Source: Xanthobacteraceae bacterium (GTDB taxonomy: Bacteria; Pseudomonadota; Alphaproteobacteria; Rhizobiales; Xanthobacteraceae). Taken from it: 57,484 bases of DNA. Every line of letters starts with the position of its first letter. The stretch's first letter is position 1. Below, in pieces: positions 40,568 to 49,036 of the stretch. Where the stretch lies: contig JAGRLZ010000145.1 of the NCBI GenBank assembly GCA_020441545.1, forward strand, positions 1 to 57,484, written 5' to 3'. The notes beneath the pieces were generated by a model. It was given only the letters and a program-made list of their open reading frames with translations. It was not told the origin of the DNA and made no database searches. A program made the translations under genes and the position numbers.

Positions 40568-41593
40568 TCAGAAGCCGGCCGCCGCCTGGTCCCCCTCGAC
40601 GGCGGCACCGGACCGGGCACGGCGGGCATTGCTCACGATCGCCCCCGGACGGTCCTGGTCGTTCGGCTTCGACGTCGCCAGCCGCAGCACCGCGAGATAG
40701 CCCGGCTGGACCTCCATCCGGCCGGCATGGGGACCGCGGGACAGGATGTCGTGGATGCGCGGCAGGTTGTAGCACGGCACGTAGAACAGCAGGTGATGCT
40801 CGAGATGATAGTTGACGTAGTACGGCGCGACGAACAGCCGCTCCAGCATGTTGGCGCGGGTTGTCCGGGTGTTGCGCAGGGGATCATTGCTGTCGGGCAC
40901 GGCAGCGTGCTCGGCGATGTTGCGGATGCGGGTGATGACCATCATCCAGGTCAGCATCGGCACCAGCCAGAGCAGCGGATAGGCCCACCACACCCCCGCC
41001 AGCGCCAGCCCCGCGAACAGGATGCCATTGACGAGGAATTGCGGGCCGAGCGTCTTACGGAACGATTGCAGGCGCCGGGACAATGGCCATGACGGCTCGC
41101 CGAAGGCATTCAGAAGCTGCGCCTTGCGCTGCTGGTAGCCGGTCTGCCCGGTGATGTCCCGGATGAATTTACGCCGGTAACTCTTTTCAGTGACTGGGAA
41201 AGGTGCCGACAGAACCAGATCGGGATCGTCATCCTGCTGGGTGCGGGCGTGGTGCTTGAGGTGGTAGCGCCGATAGGCACGGGTCTCGGCAAAAACCGGA
41301 TAGGCGCAAAGCCATTGGCTCAGCCAGAGGTTCAGCTTCTCGCCCTCGGCGAGACTGCCGTGCGCGCCGTCATGCATCAGGATCGACAGGCCCAGCTGCC
41401 GCGACCCGATGATCGCGACCGCAAGCAGCCAGGTCAGCGGATTCGGCCACCAGGCCACGAGCGCGATCGCCCCGAAGATCAGCACCCAGGCATGGGCGAT
41501 CAGCGCGATCCCCTTCCAGGACGATTTGGTCCGCACCTCGATGAGCTGGTCGTCCGTCAGGAGATCGCGGGCGCGCATACGGAGGGCTGTCAT
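40568..41593 (-). CDS. Membrane fatty acid desaturase
   Basis: A 341-residue membrane di-iron desaturase, introducing a double bond into fatty acyl chains. Three His boxes: HDGAH (His74, 78), HLKHH (His111, 114, 115) and HLEHH (His263, 266, 267); a further His229 in IAEHAAV. Hydrophobic segments flank them (about 30-70, 185-225). Its ATG overlaps the tetR stop (ATGA at 41590-41593), so it is co-translated with its probable regulator. Substrate position and chain are unknown. Confidence 0.9.
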   Translation of the reverse strand: MTALRMRARDLLTDDQLIEVRTKSSWKGIALIAHAWVLIFGAIALVAWWPNPLTWLLAVAIIGSRQLGLSILMHDGAHGSLAEGEKLNLWLSQWLCAYPVFAETRAYRRYHLKHHARTQQDDDPDLVLSAPFPVTEKSYRRKFIRDITGQTGYQQRKAQLLNAFGEPSWPLSRRLQSFRKTLGPQFLVNGILFAGLALAGVWWAYPLLWLVPMLTWMMVITRIRNIAEHAAVPDSNDPLRNTRTTRANMLERLFVAPYYVNYHLEHHLLFYVPCYNLPRIHDILSRGPHAGRMEVQPGYLAVLRLATSKPNDQDRPGAIVSNARRARSGAAVEGDQAAAGF

Positions 41594-42327
41594 GGCTTCC
41601 GATTCCCAATTGATGCAGCGAGCGAAGGAATTTTCTGATCGTCTTCATCAGCAACGAGTTTGAGTTGGCGGGCATCGCCCACGGCCGGATCGGCCTGTGG
41701 CTCCAGCAGGCGCAGCATCTCGGCGCCGAGTTCCTCGGACGCGCCCCCGGTGGCGTAGCCTTCGAGCGTGACGCCGATGGCAATGGTCCAGAACCTGCGG
41801 GCCGTGAGATCCGCCCCGCGGCGGGATCGCCAGCCATGGATGCGCATTTCGGCCTCGTAGGCCCGCTCGCCTTCGCCGTGCAATCGCTCGATGGTCCGCT
41901 CGACCAGCGGCGCCAGATCCTGCCGCCGCCGGGTCAAGGTCATCGCCTCGACGAAGAACGCAACCGAGTCGGTGCCGGTCACGGCCATGACCAGCGCCCG
42001 CGTATAGTCCTGCGGATCGCGGGCCCCGCGGGCCGCTTCCTCGGCTCCCCTCGCAGCATAAAGCACGTCGCGACAGGCGGCCTCGACGAACAGGGCTTCC
42101 TTGGTCCGGAAATAGTAGGTGATCTGGCTCGGAAAGGCGTCGGCGGCCGCGGCGATATCGGCGATCGAGACCCCGCCCAGCCCCTGCTCCTTGAACAGCC
42201 GGCTGGCGGCGTCGAGAAGCTGCGAGCGCATGCGCCGGCCGGCGACGCGACTGGCCCGAACGGCGTGCTTGGGCTCCGCACTGCGGCGCGCCGCCCTTGC
42301 CGACCGTTCGCCGCCCCTGATCGCCAT
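41590..42327 (-). CDS. TetR/AcrR family transcriptional regulator
   Basis: A 245-residue repressor-type protein. The helix-turn-helix domain is at about 33-85 (LLDAASRLFKEQG, SIADIAAAADAFPSQITYYF, TKEALF); an Arg-rich tail precedes it, and the C-terminal ligand domain is not recognised. It is the first gene of an operon with a desaturase and a tautomerase-like protein, and a 17-bp palindrome sits in its own promoter, so it probably represses itself and the operon, perhaps in response to acyl-CoA or fatty acid; that ligand is inference. Confidence 0.88.
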   Translation of the reverse strand: MAIRGGERSARAARRSAEPKHAVRASRVAGRRMRSQLLDAASRLFKEQGLGGVSIADIAAAADAFPSQITYYFRTKEALFVEAACRDVLYAARGAEEAARGARDPQDYTRALVMAVTGTDSVAFFVEAMTLTRRRQDLAPLVERTIERLHGEGERAYEAEMRIHGWRSRRGADLTARRFWTIAIGVTLEGYATGGASEELGAEMLRLLEPQADPAVGDARQLKLVADEDDQKIPSLAASIGNRKP

Positions 42328-42448
42328 GTTGCCTCCAGCCTGGGATGGCCTCCGGCCCGGCCGCCATTCCGCCAGGTTGGCCGCCGATCCGACTTGCCGA
42401 CCTGACCGTCGCGATGTGGGCAGGCCAATCGCATTCTTACCTTTTGAA

Positions 42449-42476
42449 TTTGTATGTCATACAAACAAATTGTCAA
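42449..42476 (-). promoter_or_regulatory. Promoter and palindromic operator of the tetR-desaturase operon
   Basis: On the minus strand a perfect TTGACA (42476-42471) is followed, 16 bases later, by TACAAA as a weak -10. The spacer and -10 are covered by a perfect 17-bp palindrome, TTTGTATG-T-CATACAAA (42449-42465). The tetR ATG lies about 120 bp downstream. This position fits autorepression. The remainder of 42328-42870 contains no gene. Confidence 0.7.
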
Positions 42477-42650
42477 TCGGATTCCGGATTTCGGGACGCT
42501 CCGGATTCCAGGACACTTTGGATTTTGGGGCGCCTGCGCGGCGTGCGACGGCAATGGGTTCACAACGGCCGCCGGCCGACCTGTCCCTGCTCCGCCACCG
42601 GAACCCCCGGAACCTGTTGCGAGCTTGAGTTCCGAACTTGGGTTTCGGGC

Positions 42651-42678
42651 TTGCCAGATTCGAAATATCCCCTATAAA
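42651..42678 (+). promoter_or_regulatory. Predicted sigma-70 promoter of the rpsF operon
   Basis: TTGCCA (42651-42656), a 16-base spacer and TATAAA (42673-42678) precede the ribosomal operon by about 190 bp, implying a 5' leader of about 185 nt. Both hexamers are close to consensus and the region around the -10 is AT-rich against a GC-rich background. Confidence 0.65.
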
Positions 42679-42804
42679 GCGCGCCATCCGTGGATCCCGG
42701 CCGGGAGCTGAACGGACGGTCTCAGCAATTGTCCTGAACAGGCGAATTGATGCGACAGGGCCAATCGGTCCGGCGTCCCGTGCTTCCGCCTTCTGAGCAT
42801 TCGA

Positions 42805-42864
42805 GTCCTTTCCGAAGGGGTCGAGGGGCTTGTCGCCGGGAACCGCGCTCACACTGGAAAGGAC
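42805..42864 (+). promoter_or_regulatory. rpsF leader stem that masks the ribosome-binding site
   Basis: GTCCTTTCC (42805-42813) is perfectly complementary to GGAAAGGAC (42856-42864), 42 bases downstream. The right arm contains the Shine-Dalgarno AAAGGA, 7 bases from the rpsF ATG. Such a stem could close the start site. Leaders of this operon in many bacteria bind the S6:S18 complex for feedback control; equivalence is inferred from position and geometry. Confidence 0.5.
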
Positions 42865-42870
42865 ATCTCC

Positions 42871-43302
42871 ATGCCTCTTTACGAGCATGTTTTTCTCGCG
42901 CGCCAGGACGCGAGCGCCCAGCAGGTCGAAGACCTCACCAACCAGATCACCGGCGCGATTTCGAGCCTCGGCGGCAAGGTCACCAAGACCGAGAGCTGGG
43001 GCCTGCGCTCCCTCACCTACCGCATGAACAAGAACCGCAAGGCGCACTTCGTTCTGCTCAACGTCGACAGCCCGGCCACCGTCATCGCCGAGATCGAGCG
43101 GCAGGAACGGATCAACGAAGACGTGCTCCGTTACCTCACCATCCGCGTCGACGAACACGAGGACGGCCCCTCTGCGATGATGCGCAAGGCCGACCGTGAT
43201 CGCGAGCGCGATGACCGTGGCGGCGGTTTCCGCGGCGACCGTGATCGCGGCCCGCGCCGTCCGCGCGAAGGCGCGGAAGCAACCGCTGCGAACCAGGAGT
43301 AA
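42871..43302 (+). CDS. rpsF: 30S ribosomal protein S6
   Basis: A 143-residue primary rRNA-binding platform protein, partner of S18. The core (1-100) has [39 protein letters not shown] and [15 protein letters not shown] charged C-terminal tail of about 40 residues ([19 protein letters not shown]) is an alphaproteobacterial extension. GGAAAGGACATCTCC precedes the ATG. rpsR follows after 5 bp. Confidence 0.97.
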   Translation: MPLYEHVFLARQDASAQQVEDLTNQITGAISSLGGKVTKTESWGLRSLTYRMNKNRKAHFVLLNVDSPATVIAEIERQERINEDVLRYLTIRVDEHEDGPSAMMRKADRDRERDDRGGGFRGDRDRGPRRPREGAEATAANQE

Positions 43303-43307
43303 TCATC

Positions 43308-43547
43308 ATGGCTGACGCTGGTGCCCGCCGTCCGTTCTTCCGCCGCCGCAAGTCGTGCCCGTTCTCGGGCGACAACGCGCCGAAGATCGATTACAAGGAT
43401 TCCAAGCTGCTGATGCGCTACGTGTCCGAGCGCGGCAAGATCGTGCCGAGCCGGATCACCGCCGTATCGGCGAAGAAGCAGCGTGAGCTGGCCCGCGCCA
43501 TCAAGCGCGCGCGCTTCCTCGGCCTGCTGCCTTACGTGATCCGCTAA
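43308..43547 (+). CDS. rpsR: 30S ribosomal protein S18
   Basis: A 79-residue ribosomal protein with [42 protein letters not shown] and [16 protein letters not shown]. It binds S6 on the 30S platform. The CPF Cys is single, as in the non-zinc form. Translated directly after rpsF. Confidence 0.97.
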   Translation: MADAGARRPFFRRRKSCPFSGDNAPKIDYKDSKLLMRYVSERGKIVPSRITAVSAKKQRELARAIKRARFLGLLPYVIR

Positions 43548-43559
43548 ACGTCTTTGACA

Positions 43560-43586
43560 GGGGCCGCGGCGTACGCGCCGCGCCCC
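43560..43586 (+). terminator. Strong GC hairpin after rpsR
   Basis: GGGGCCGCGGCG and CGCCGCGCCCC form a very stable stem around TACG directly after the rpsR stop. No clear T-run follows, so it may lower read-through or protect the S6-S18 mRNA end more than stop transcription fully before the DUF2232 gene. Confidence 0.55.
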
Positions 43587-43685
43587 TTCGCCATTCGCTT
43601 TCATAAGGCTTCCGGGATATCCGCCCGGCTGCCGACAGTTGGGGTTTCGCGAACCTCTAACCGCTCGAAGGGGGCGGGACAGCTC

Positions 43686-44669
43686 ATGATGACGGGACTT
43701 CTCATTGCAGGTGCGGCCGGCTGCGCGTCGGCGCTGATGTTCGCCTCGATCAGCTCGGGCGCGCTGATTTCCCTGCTGCTGTTCTATCTCGCGCCGCTGC
43801 CGCTGATGGTCGCGGCGATCGGATGGAGCCCCAACAGCGCCGCGATCGGCGGCTCGGTCGCCGGACTGTGCCTCGGCGCGATTTTCGGCTTTCCCTATTT
43901 CGCGGCCTACCTGCTGACCGTTGCGCTTCCGGCGTGGTGGCTCGGCCGCATCGTCATGCTCGGCCGTCCGCTCGCGCCCGAGGATTCCGTGCCGGCGCCG
44001 GCAGCCGGAACACCGATCCCGACAGCGATGGAATGGTATCCGATCGGCCGCCTGCTGCTGTGGATCGCAGGCTTCGCGGCGCTGACCACGATCGCCACGA
44101 TGCTGACCCTCGGCACCGACGGCGCGGCCATTCAGGAGGCACTGCGTCGCGGCCTGACCCGCCTGGTGACCGGCTCATCCGACGCCACCCCGAGCGCCGA
44201 TGCGGCGAAGGTGATCGCAGCGCTCACCGTGATCGCGCCGTCCGCCGCGGCGATCATCGCCACCACCACGCTGACGCTGAACCTGTGGCTGGCGGGCTAT
44301 GTCACCGCGACATCCGGCCGCCTGCGCCGTCCCTGGCCGACCCTGCGCGCCACCACGCTGCCGCCGATGACGCTGGTGGCGCTTCTGGTCGCGCTCGCCT
44401 TCTGCTTTTCCGGCGGCCTGGCCGGGCTGATCGCCCAGGTCATCACCGCGGCCCTGCTTCTCGTCTATGCCTTCGTCGGCTTCGCCGTGCTGCATACCAT
44501 TACGCAGACGATGCGGACCCGCACGCTGCTGCTCGCCACCATCTACGCCGCCGTCACGGTGTTCGGCTGGCCGATCGTCGTGCTGACGGCGCTTGGCCTG
44601 GTCGATGCCCTCATCGGCATTCGCGAACGCTATCTGGGGCAGCAGCCACCTGCCCCGCCGCTGTCCTAA
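43686..44669 (+). CDS. DUF2232 (YybS-like) membrane protein
   Basis: A 327-residue polytopic inner-membrane protein with about eight hydrophobic segments (for example FLLF-type [21 protein letters not shown] near 27-47, [19 protein letters not shown] at the end). The position between rpsR and rplI is typical of DUF2232 proteins in many bacteria. Its function is unknown. Start at ATG 43686 or the next ATG 43689, after CGAAGGGGGCGGG. Confidence 0.82.
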   Translation: MMTGLLIAGAAGCASALMFASISSGALISLLLFYLAPLPLMVAAIGWSPNSAAIGGSVAGLCLGAIFGFPYFAAYLLTVALPAWWLGRIVMLGRPLAPEDSVPAPAAGTPIPTAMEWYPIGRLLLWIAGFAALTTIATMLTLGTDGAAIQEALRRGLTRLVTGSSDATPSADAAKVIAALTVIAPSAAAIIATTTLTLNLWLAGYVTATSGRLRRPWPTLRATTLPPMTLVALLVALAFCFSGGLAGLIAQVITAALLLVYAFVGFAVLHTITQTMRTRTLLLATIYAAVTVFGWPIVVLTALGLVDALIGIRERYLGQQPPAPPLS

Positions 44670-44722
44670 GCCCGTTTCCGTCAACCCGCATTCAAACGCA
44701 ACAGACCTCAAGGAGATCGAAC

Positions 44723-45325
44723 ATGGATGTCATTCTACTCGAACGTGTCGCCAAGCTCGGACAGATGGGCGAAGTCGTCCGCGTCAAGGACGGCTATGCC
44801 CGCAACTTCCTGCTGCCGCGCGGCAAGGCGCTTCGCGCCACCGCCGACAACCGCGCCAAGTATGACGGCATGAAAGCCGAACTCGAGGCCCGCAACCTCG
44901 AGGCCAAGACCGAGGCCACCAAGGTCGCCGAGAAGCTCGATGGCCGCAACATCGTGGTGCTGCGCCAGGCGTCGGAAACCGGACAGCTGTTCGGCTCGGT
45001 GTCGGTGCGCGACATCATCTCCACCTTCGAGACCGACGGCGTCGCGATCAGCCGCAGCCAGGTGCTGCTCGATCACCCGATCAAGACCATCGGCCAGCAC
45101 GGCGTGTCGATCGCCGTGCATCCGGAGGTCGAGGTCGGCGTGACCGTGACCGTGGCCCGCAGCGCCGAGGAGGCCGAGCGCATCAACCGCGGCGAAGACA
45201 TCAGCACGCGCCAGGATGATCTCGATGCCGCGGCCGAGGCCCTTGCCGCCGCCGGCGAGTTCTTCGATCCGGAAGCGGACCACGATGACGAGCCGGCACC
45301 CGCCGAGACCGGCGCCGAAGCGTAA
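44723..45325 (+). CDS. rplI: 50S ribosomal protein L9
   Basis: A 200-residue L9 with the N-terminal rRNA-binding domain ([36 protein letters not shown]), a long central helix (about 42-75) and the C-terminal domain (about 80-150, SVSVRDII). An acidic C-terminal extension (about 170-200) is typical of this group. AAGGAGATCGAAC fixes the ATG at 44723; the frame open from 43823 is not real. Last gene of the S6-S18-DUF2232-L9 operon. Confidence 0.96.
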   Translation: MDVILLERVAKLGQMGEVVRVKDGYARNFLLPRGKALRATADNRAKYDGMKAELEARNLEAKTEATKVAEKLDGRNIVVLRQASETGQLFGSVSVRDIISTFETDGVAISRSQVLLDHPIKTIGQHGVSIAVHPEVEVGVTVTVARSAEEAERINRGEDISTRQDDLDAAAEALAAAGEFFDPEADHDDEPAPAETGAEA

Positions 45326-45594
45326 GGTTCGATTCTATCGGAACGGAAATGGCTCCAAGAGGCTTTCTGTTCTTGACGGAATCATCCGTCGTCATGCCCG
45401 GACTTGATCCGGGCATTCATCTTCTCAAAATGATGGATTGCCGGGTCCAAAGGCGAGCGGAAGCGACGCCGTTCTTCGCATAGGCGAGCGGAAGCGACGC
45501 CGTTCTTCGAACACCTATGCCCGGCAATGACGCCTCATGGTGTTTCCGTCAGATCCTGAAACGCTCTAAGCTGAAGTCTTACCGCCTCGCACGA
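45326..45594. repeat. Composite intergenic repeat region after rplI
   Basis: No gene is seen here. In order: GATTCTATCGGAACGG, shared with 50670-50702 together with the following AAATGGCTCC; palindrome GACGGA-ATCA-TCCGTC (45375-45390); palindrome ATGCCCGGA-CTTGA-TCCGGGCAT (45394-45416), of a type common in Bradyrhizobium-like genomes; two 31-bp tandem units (45451-45512) homologous to the array at the left window edge; and the flank block 45515-45565, homologous to 139-188. Confidence 0.85.
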
Positions 45595-45631
45595 AAAACC
45601 CGGGACATGCGGCCTGCATGTTCCGGGTTTT
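45595..45631. terminator. Bidirectional rho-independent terminator
   Basis: AAAACCCGGGACATGC and GCATGTTCCGGGTTTT form a 16-bp stem with one mismatch around GGCCT. The A-run on one side and T-run on the other let it work on both strands, for rplI (plus) and for the convergent haem-domain gene (minus). Confidence 0.88.
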
Positions 45632-45740
45632 CATTTGAGCAGGTGTTCAGCGAACAAACGCGGGAAATCGTCCGCTCAACTGCTGGTTTTCCGGACGCGC
45701 GCCGGCACCCGCTTCGTTCGACGGCGCGCCCGCGCTGTAT

Positions 45741-46583
45741 CTATCTGGATTCCGAGCCGCCCGACGCCGGCGCGCCATTGGAGGCCGCGGACTTGGCGGG
45801 CACATCCGCCGGCTTTGTTGCGCCGGCACCGGATGCGGCGGGTTTGGCGTCCGACGGCTTCGGCGCAGGCTTGGATTCCGGTTTGGCTTCAGATGCCGCG
45901 GCCTCCCCCTTGGGCTCACCCTTGGCCTCATCCTTGGCCTCATCCTTGGGGGCGGGCGTGACCTGAGGCACCGGATCGGCACGGGTCGGCACCGGCGTCT
46001 TGCCGGCCTCCTCCGTCGCCGCTTGCGGCTTCGCGTCCTCGCGCGCGGCGGGCTTGGCCTCGCGGGTGTCACGGCCGGCAGCCGGCTTGGCTGCTTCGCT
46101 CTTGCCGCTTTCGGCGGCGGGCCTGGCGGCCCGCTTCGGCTTGCGCGCGCGGCGATGATGCCGCGGCTCCTGCTCGGCCGCTTGCGGCGGCGGTGCAGGA
46201 CGGCGCATCCAGAACGGCGTAAAGGTCGGCTGCTGCTGCGGCGGCGCGGCCTGTTCCCGCGCATCGCGCCGGTCCCGGCGTCCGTGCCGCCCGGGCGCTT
46301 CGCCACGCCGCCTGTCGACGCCACCATGCCCAAGCAAATAGGCGCTCATCGCGGCGGCCATATTGCTGCTGGTGGTGTAGTGCTGGCGCAGAAAGCCGGG
46401 CAGCGAGCCCGCCGGAACGGTTTTCACCAGACCGCGCATCGACTTGTGGCAGGCCGAACAAGCGCTTGAGAAAATCTGTGCCGGGCTCTTGCCTGCCTCC
46501 AGATTCTGCGCGCGCGCAGGCAATGCCACAAAAAACCCGATCAATATCGAAACCGTCGCAAAACCGAGCGTTCGGCTCAACAT
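45741..46583 (-). CDS. Secreted protein with a minimal CxxCH haem motif and disordered tail
   Basis: A 280-residue protein, not recognised as a known family. A signal peptide (about 1-26, ending ARAQ) leads to a short segment with CSACH (Cys42, Cys45, His46), FLRQHY and Met75/Met79 as possible sixth haem ligand, all within about 55 residues. The rest is Pro/Ala/Lys/Glu-rich, with an Arg-rich part near 90-150 and short codon repeats (KDEAKDEAKGEPKGEA). GGAGGGTGGA fixes the ATG at 46583. It suggests a c-type cytochrome of minimal size in the periplasm; haem attachment is inference. Confidence 0.7.
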   Translation of the reverse strand: MLSRTLGFATVSILIGFFVALPARAQNLEAGKSPAQIFSSACSACHKSMRGLVKTVPAGSLPGFLRQHYTTSSNMAAAMSAYLLGHGGVDRRRGEAPGRHGRRDRRDAREQAAPPQQQPTFTPFWMRRPAPPPQAAEQEPRHHRRARKPKRAARPAAESGKSEAAKPAAGRDTREAKPAAREDAKPQAATEEAGKTPVPTRADPVPQVTPAPKDEAKDEAKGEPKGEAAASEAKPESKPAPKPSDAKPAASGAGATKPADVPAKSAASNGAPASGGSESR

Positions 46584-47000
46584 TCCACCCTCCAAATATC
46601 GCGAATTCAGCTCCGCGCGGCGCTCCGCCATATTGTGCGCCGCACACCGGGTTCCGCCTGGGCGGAACGTCGCCGGCCGGGATGATCTCCCTTGAGCCCG
46701 ACCCGATTTCACACGAGACGGACGACCTGCGGGCAACGCCGGCAACGAATGATCCCTGAACGGGAACAACTCAAGACCTGCGCCTTTCTAGCTTATTGCG
46801 CTGCGAATGGAAGAAGGCACGTGCCCCGTTTCCGCTCCAACCGCAATTTCGAGGGTCGGTGTTGCAAGCAGCGCACTGGAACTGGCTTCTTCTCGTTGCT
46901 ATTTTCCAACGGTAAGTCGGGCGCCGCCTCAATAGTATCGGGCGATGCCAGGCGTGAGCGCGACGCCGGCTTGAGGATGTTCGATCGCTAGGTACGCGCG
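46584..47000. other. Divergent intergenic region, no gene seen
   Basis: About 417 bp between the divergent haem-domain and cfa genes. A perfect palindrome GTTCCGCC-TG-GGCGGAAC lies at 46651-46668, about 70 bp upstream of the haem-domain gene start, and may be an operator or a structured leader. The part near cfa is less GC-rich (46780-46930) and probably holds its promoter, but no clear -35/-10 pair was fixed. Confidence 0.5.
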
Positions 47001-48251
47001 ATGGATCGTTTGCTCGAGTTCTGTTTCCGCCAGTTCGTCCGGCGGGGCACCCTGAAAGTGACCCTGGCCAATGGGCGGAGGCTTGCTTTCGGCGACGGCA
47101 CGGGACAGGCCGTCGCGATACGCCTCACCACTCCGGCCGCCCAACGACACCTCCTGCTCGATCCCGAACTGGCGTTCGGCGAAGTCTATACGGACGGAAC
47201 GCTGGTGGTGGAGGAAGGCACCATCGCGGACATCCTGGCGGTTGTCCTCGACCAGCCCGAAATGGCGCCGCGCTGGGCCAAGCCGCAATGGCTGCTGCGC
47301 TACATCGTCCGCAACGTTCAGCAGTTCAATCCGCGCGGCCGTTCCAGGAGCAACGTCGAGAGCCATTACGATCTCGACGGCCGGCTCTATTCGCTGTTTC
47401 TCGATTCCGACAGGCAATATAGCTGCGCCTATTTCGAAAGCCCCGACTCGTCGCTGGATGACGCCCAGCTTGCCAAGAAGCGGCATCTCGCCGCCAAGCT
47501 GCTGATCGAGCGCGGCCAGCGCGTGCTCGACATCGGGTCCGGCTGGGGCGGACTTGCGCTGTATCTGGCCGAGACCGCTGGCGCCGATGTCACCGGCGTG
47601 ACCCTGTCGCACGAACAGTTCGAGGTCTCCAAGGCGCGCGCGCACGAGCACGCCTGCGCCAACGCACCAACCTTCCTCCTGCAGGACTATCGCGACGTTC
47701 CCGGCCCGTTCGACCGGATCGTGTCGGTCGGCATGTTCGAGCACGTCGGTGTCGATCACTACGGCACGTTCTTCAGGCGATGCGCGGAACTATTGTCCGA
47801 CGACGGCGTCATGGTGCTGCATTCGATCGGGCGCTCGGAGGGGCCCGGCATCACCAATCCATGGATCGCGCGATACATCTTCCCCGGCGGCTACATTCCG
47901 GCCCTGTCCGAGGTGCTGCCGCATATCGAGCGTGCCGGGCTGCTGGTCTGCGATATCGAAATTCTGCGCCTCCACTACGCCGAGACCCTGAAAGCCTGGC
48001 GCCAGCGCTTCATGGCCCGGCGCGAGGAAGCCGCGGCCCTCTACGACGAACGCTTCGTACGGCTGTGGGAGTTCTATCTGGCTGCTTCGGAGATGTCGTT
48101 CCGCAAACAGAATCTGATGAACTTCCAGATTCAGATCACCAAACGCCAGGGCATCATTCCGATCACGCGCGACTATATCGCCCGTCAGGAGGCCAAGCTG
48201 CGGGGGCTCGAGCACGGTAACCAGCCGCGGCTGCAGATCGCCGGCGAATGA
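47001..48251 (+). CDS. cfa: Cyclopropane-fatty-acyl-phospholipid synthase
   Basis: A 416-residue SAM-dependent enzyme that methylenates unsaturated phospholipid acyl chains. An N-terminal lipid-binding domain (about 1-110) precedes the methyltransferase: SAM motif VLDIGSGWGGLALYLAE, GVTLSHEQ, and VSVGMFEHVGVDHY with the catalytic Glu/His region; SIGRSEGPGITNPWIARYIFPGGYIP follows. The length is normal. It uses unsaturated chains such as those from the desaturase at 40.6 kb, but the two are in separate units. Confidence 0.95.
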   Translation: MDRLLEFCFRQFVRRGTLKVTLANGRRLAFGDGTGQAVAIRLTTPAAQRHLLLDPELAFGEVYTDGTLVVEEGTIADILAVVLDQPEMAPRWAKPQWLLRYIVRNVQQFNPRGRSRSNVESHYDLDGRLYSLFLDSDRQYSCAYFESPDSSLDDAQLAKKRHLAAKLLIERGQRVLDIGSGWGGLALYLAETAGADVTGVTLSHEQFEVSKARAHEHACANAPTFLLQDYRDVPGPFDRIVSVGMFEHVGVDHYGTFFRRCAELLSDDGVMVLHSIGRSEGPGITNPWIARYIFPGGYIPALSEVLPHIERAGLLVCDIEILRLHYAETLKAWRQRFMARREEAAALYDERFVRLWEFYLAASEMSFRKQNLMNFQIQITKRQGIIPITRDYIARQEAKLRGLEHGNQPRLQIAGE

Positions 48252-48529
48252 GCCGGCCGTTCGTCATGCGGGACCGGATCCGGCGTCCACGCATCGGGCG
48301 ATAGCGGGAAAACGGCGGAAAACGAGCCCAGCCCGTGCCGGCGGGCATATGCATCGGCCGGCTGCGCCAGTCGCGCCACGACCCCATCGCGCAGCGCCTC
48401 GCACCCGACAGGGTCGCAGGCGCCGGTGCCGATATCCCTTTCCGCGACGCTCTCGAAGGCTGCAACGAGCGAAACAAGCCATGTGTCGCCCCGCTCCCGA
48501 ACGCCAAAGTCAGAACCCGACTGCGTCAT
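48185..48529 (-). CDS. Hypothetical 114-residue protein
   Basis: A possible small gene, start ATG 48529 behind GGGAGCGAGCG. It reads TWLVSLVAAFESVAERDIG, then GCEALRDGVVARLAQPADAYARRHG; no family is recognised. Its last 67 bp overlap the end of cfa on the opposite strand, which makes the C-terminal part doubtful. The frame extends to 48679 without a better start. The CRP/FNR-like palindrome at 48608-48623 lies about 80 bp upstream. Confidence 0.4.
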   Translation of the reverse strand: MTQSGSDFGVRERGDTWLVSLVAAFESVAERDIGTGACDPVGCEALRDGVVARLAQPADAYARRHGLGSFSAVFPLSPDAWTPDPVPHDERPAHSPAICSRGWLPCSSPRSLAS

Positions 48530-48607
48530 CGCTCGCTCCCGATCGCCGCCACCCGTTTCCAAACGCGGTGGCCGGATCAAAGTTGCAGGCGGTCGCGACA
48601 TCGACGA

Positions 48608-48623
48608 TGTGATCCAGATCACA
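48608..48623. promoter_or_regulatory. CRP/FNR-type palindromic operator
   Basis: TGTGATCCAGATCACA is a perfect palindrome (7-bp arms, 2-bp centre) that matches the CRP consensus TGTGA-N6-TCACA and is close to FNR/FixK boxes (TTGAT-N4-ATCAA). It lies 34 bp before the ATG of a 39-codon gene (plus) and about 80 bp before a possible gene on the minus strand, so it may control both. Confidence 0.6.
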
Positions 48624-48657
48624 GTTCGGTGCGCCGGCGGGTCGTAAGCCATGGGGC

Positions 48658-48777
48658 ATGACCAAATATGCCGTTCCAACCGATGAGTTGTCGCCGGACG
48701 TCAAGGCCGATCTCCTTCTGGCCGCCGCCAGCGCCACCATGAGCCTGATCGCGCTGATCCTGCTTGTGATCGGCTGA
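48658..48777 (+). CDS. Small 39-residue single-span membrane peptide
   Basis: An ORF of 39 codons: a polar N-terminus (MTKYAVPTDELSPDVKADLL) then one hydrophobic helix (LLAAASATMSLIALILLVIG) that runs to the stop. The frame is in the right codon bias, has the composition of a small membrane protein, and lies directly behind a perfect CRP/FNR-type palindrome. The ribosome-binding site is weak (GTAAGCCATGGGGC). No homologue family is recognised; it may be a small subunit or regulator of a membrane complex made under a CRP/FNR-type regulator. Confidence 0.5.
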   Translation: MTKYAVPTDELSPDVKADLLLAAASATMSLIALILLVIG

Positions 48778-49036
48778 TCGCTCGCGACGCTCCCGCCGTC
48801 CGACCACTCTTGATGAGTGCGCGGAATCGCCGTTTGGTTCACGCCCCGAATTTCACCACCGACTGCATCCAGCCGCTGCGCGGCCGGAATCAGTGATACA
48901 AGGGACAATGGATTCGTCGCCGCGCCCGCTGTGTGTAACGGGAATTCAGGAAGTCTCCGCTTCCGTGGCGTGACGCGCGATGCTTCTATGCCGCGCGAAT
49001 CCGACACCATTGTCCGTCTGAGAGAAACGCTGACGA

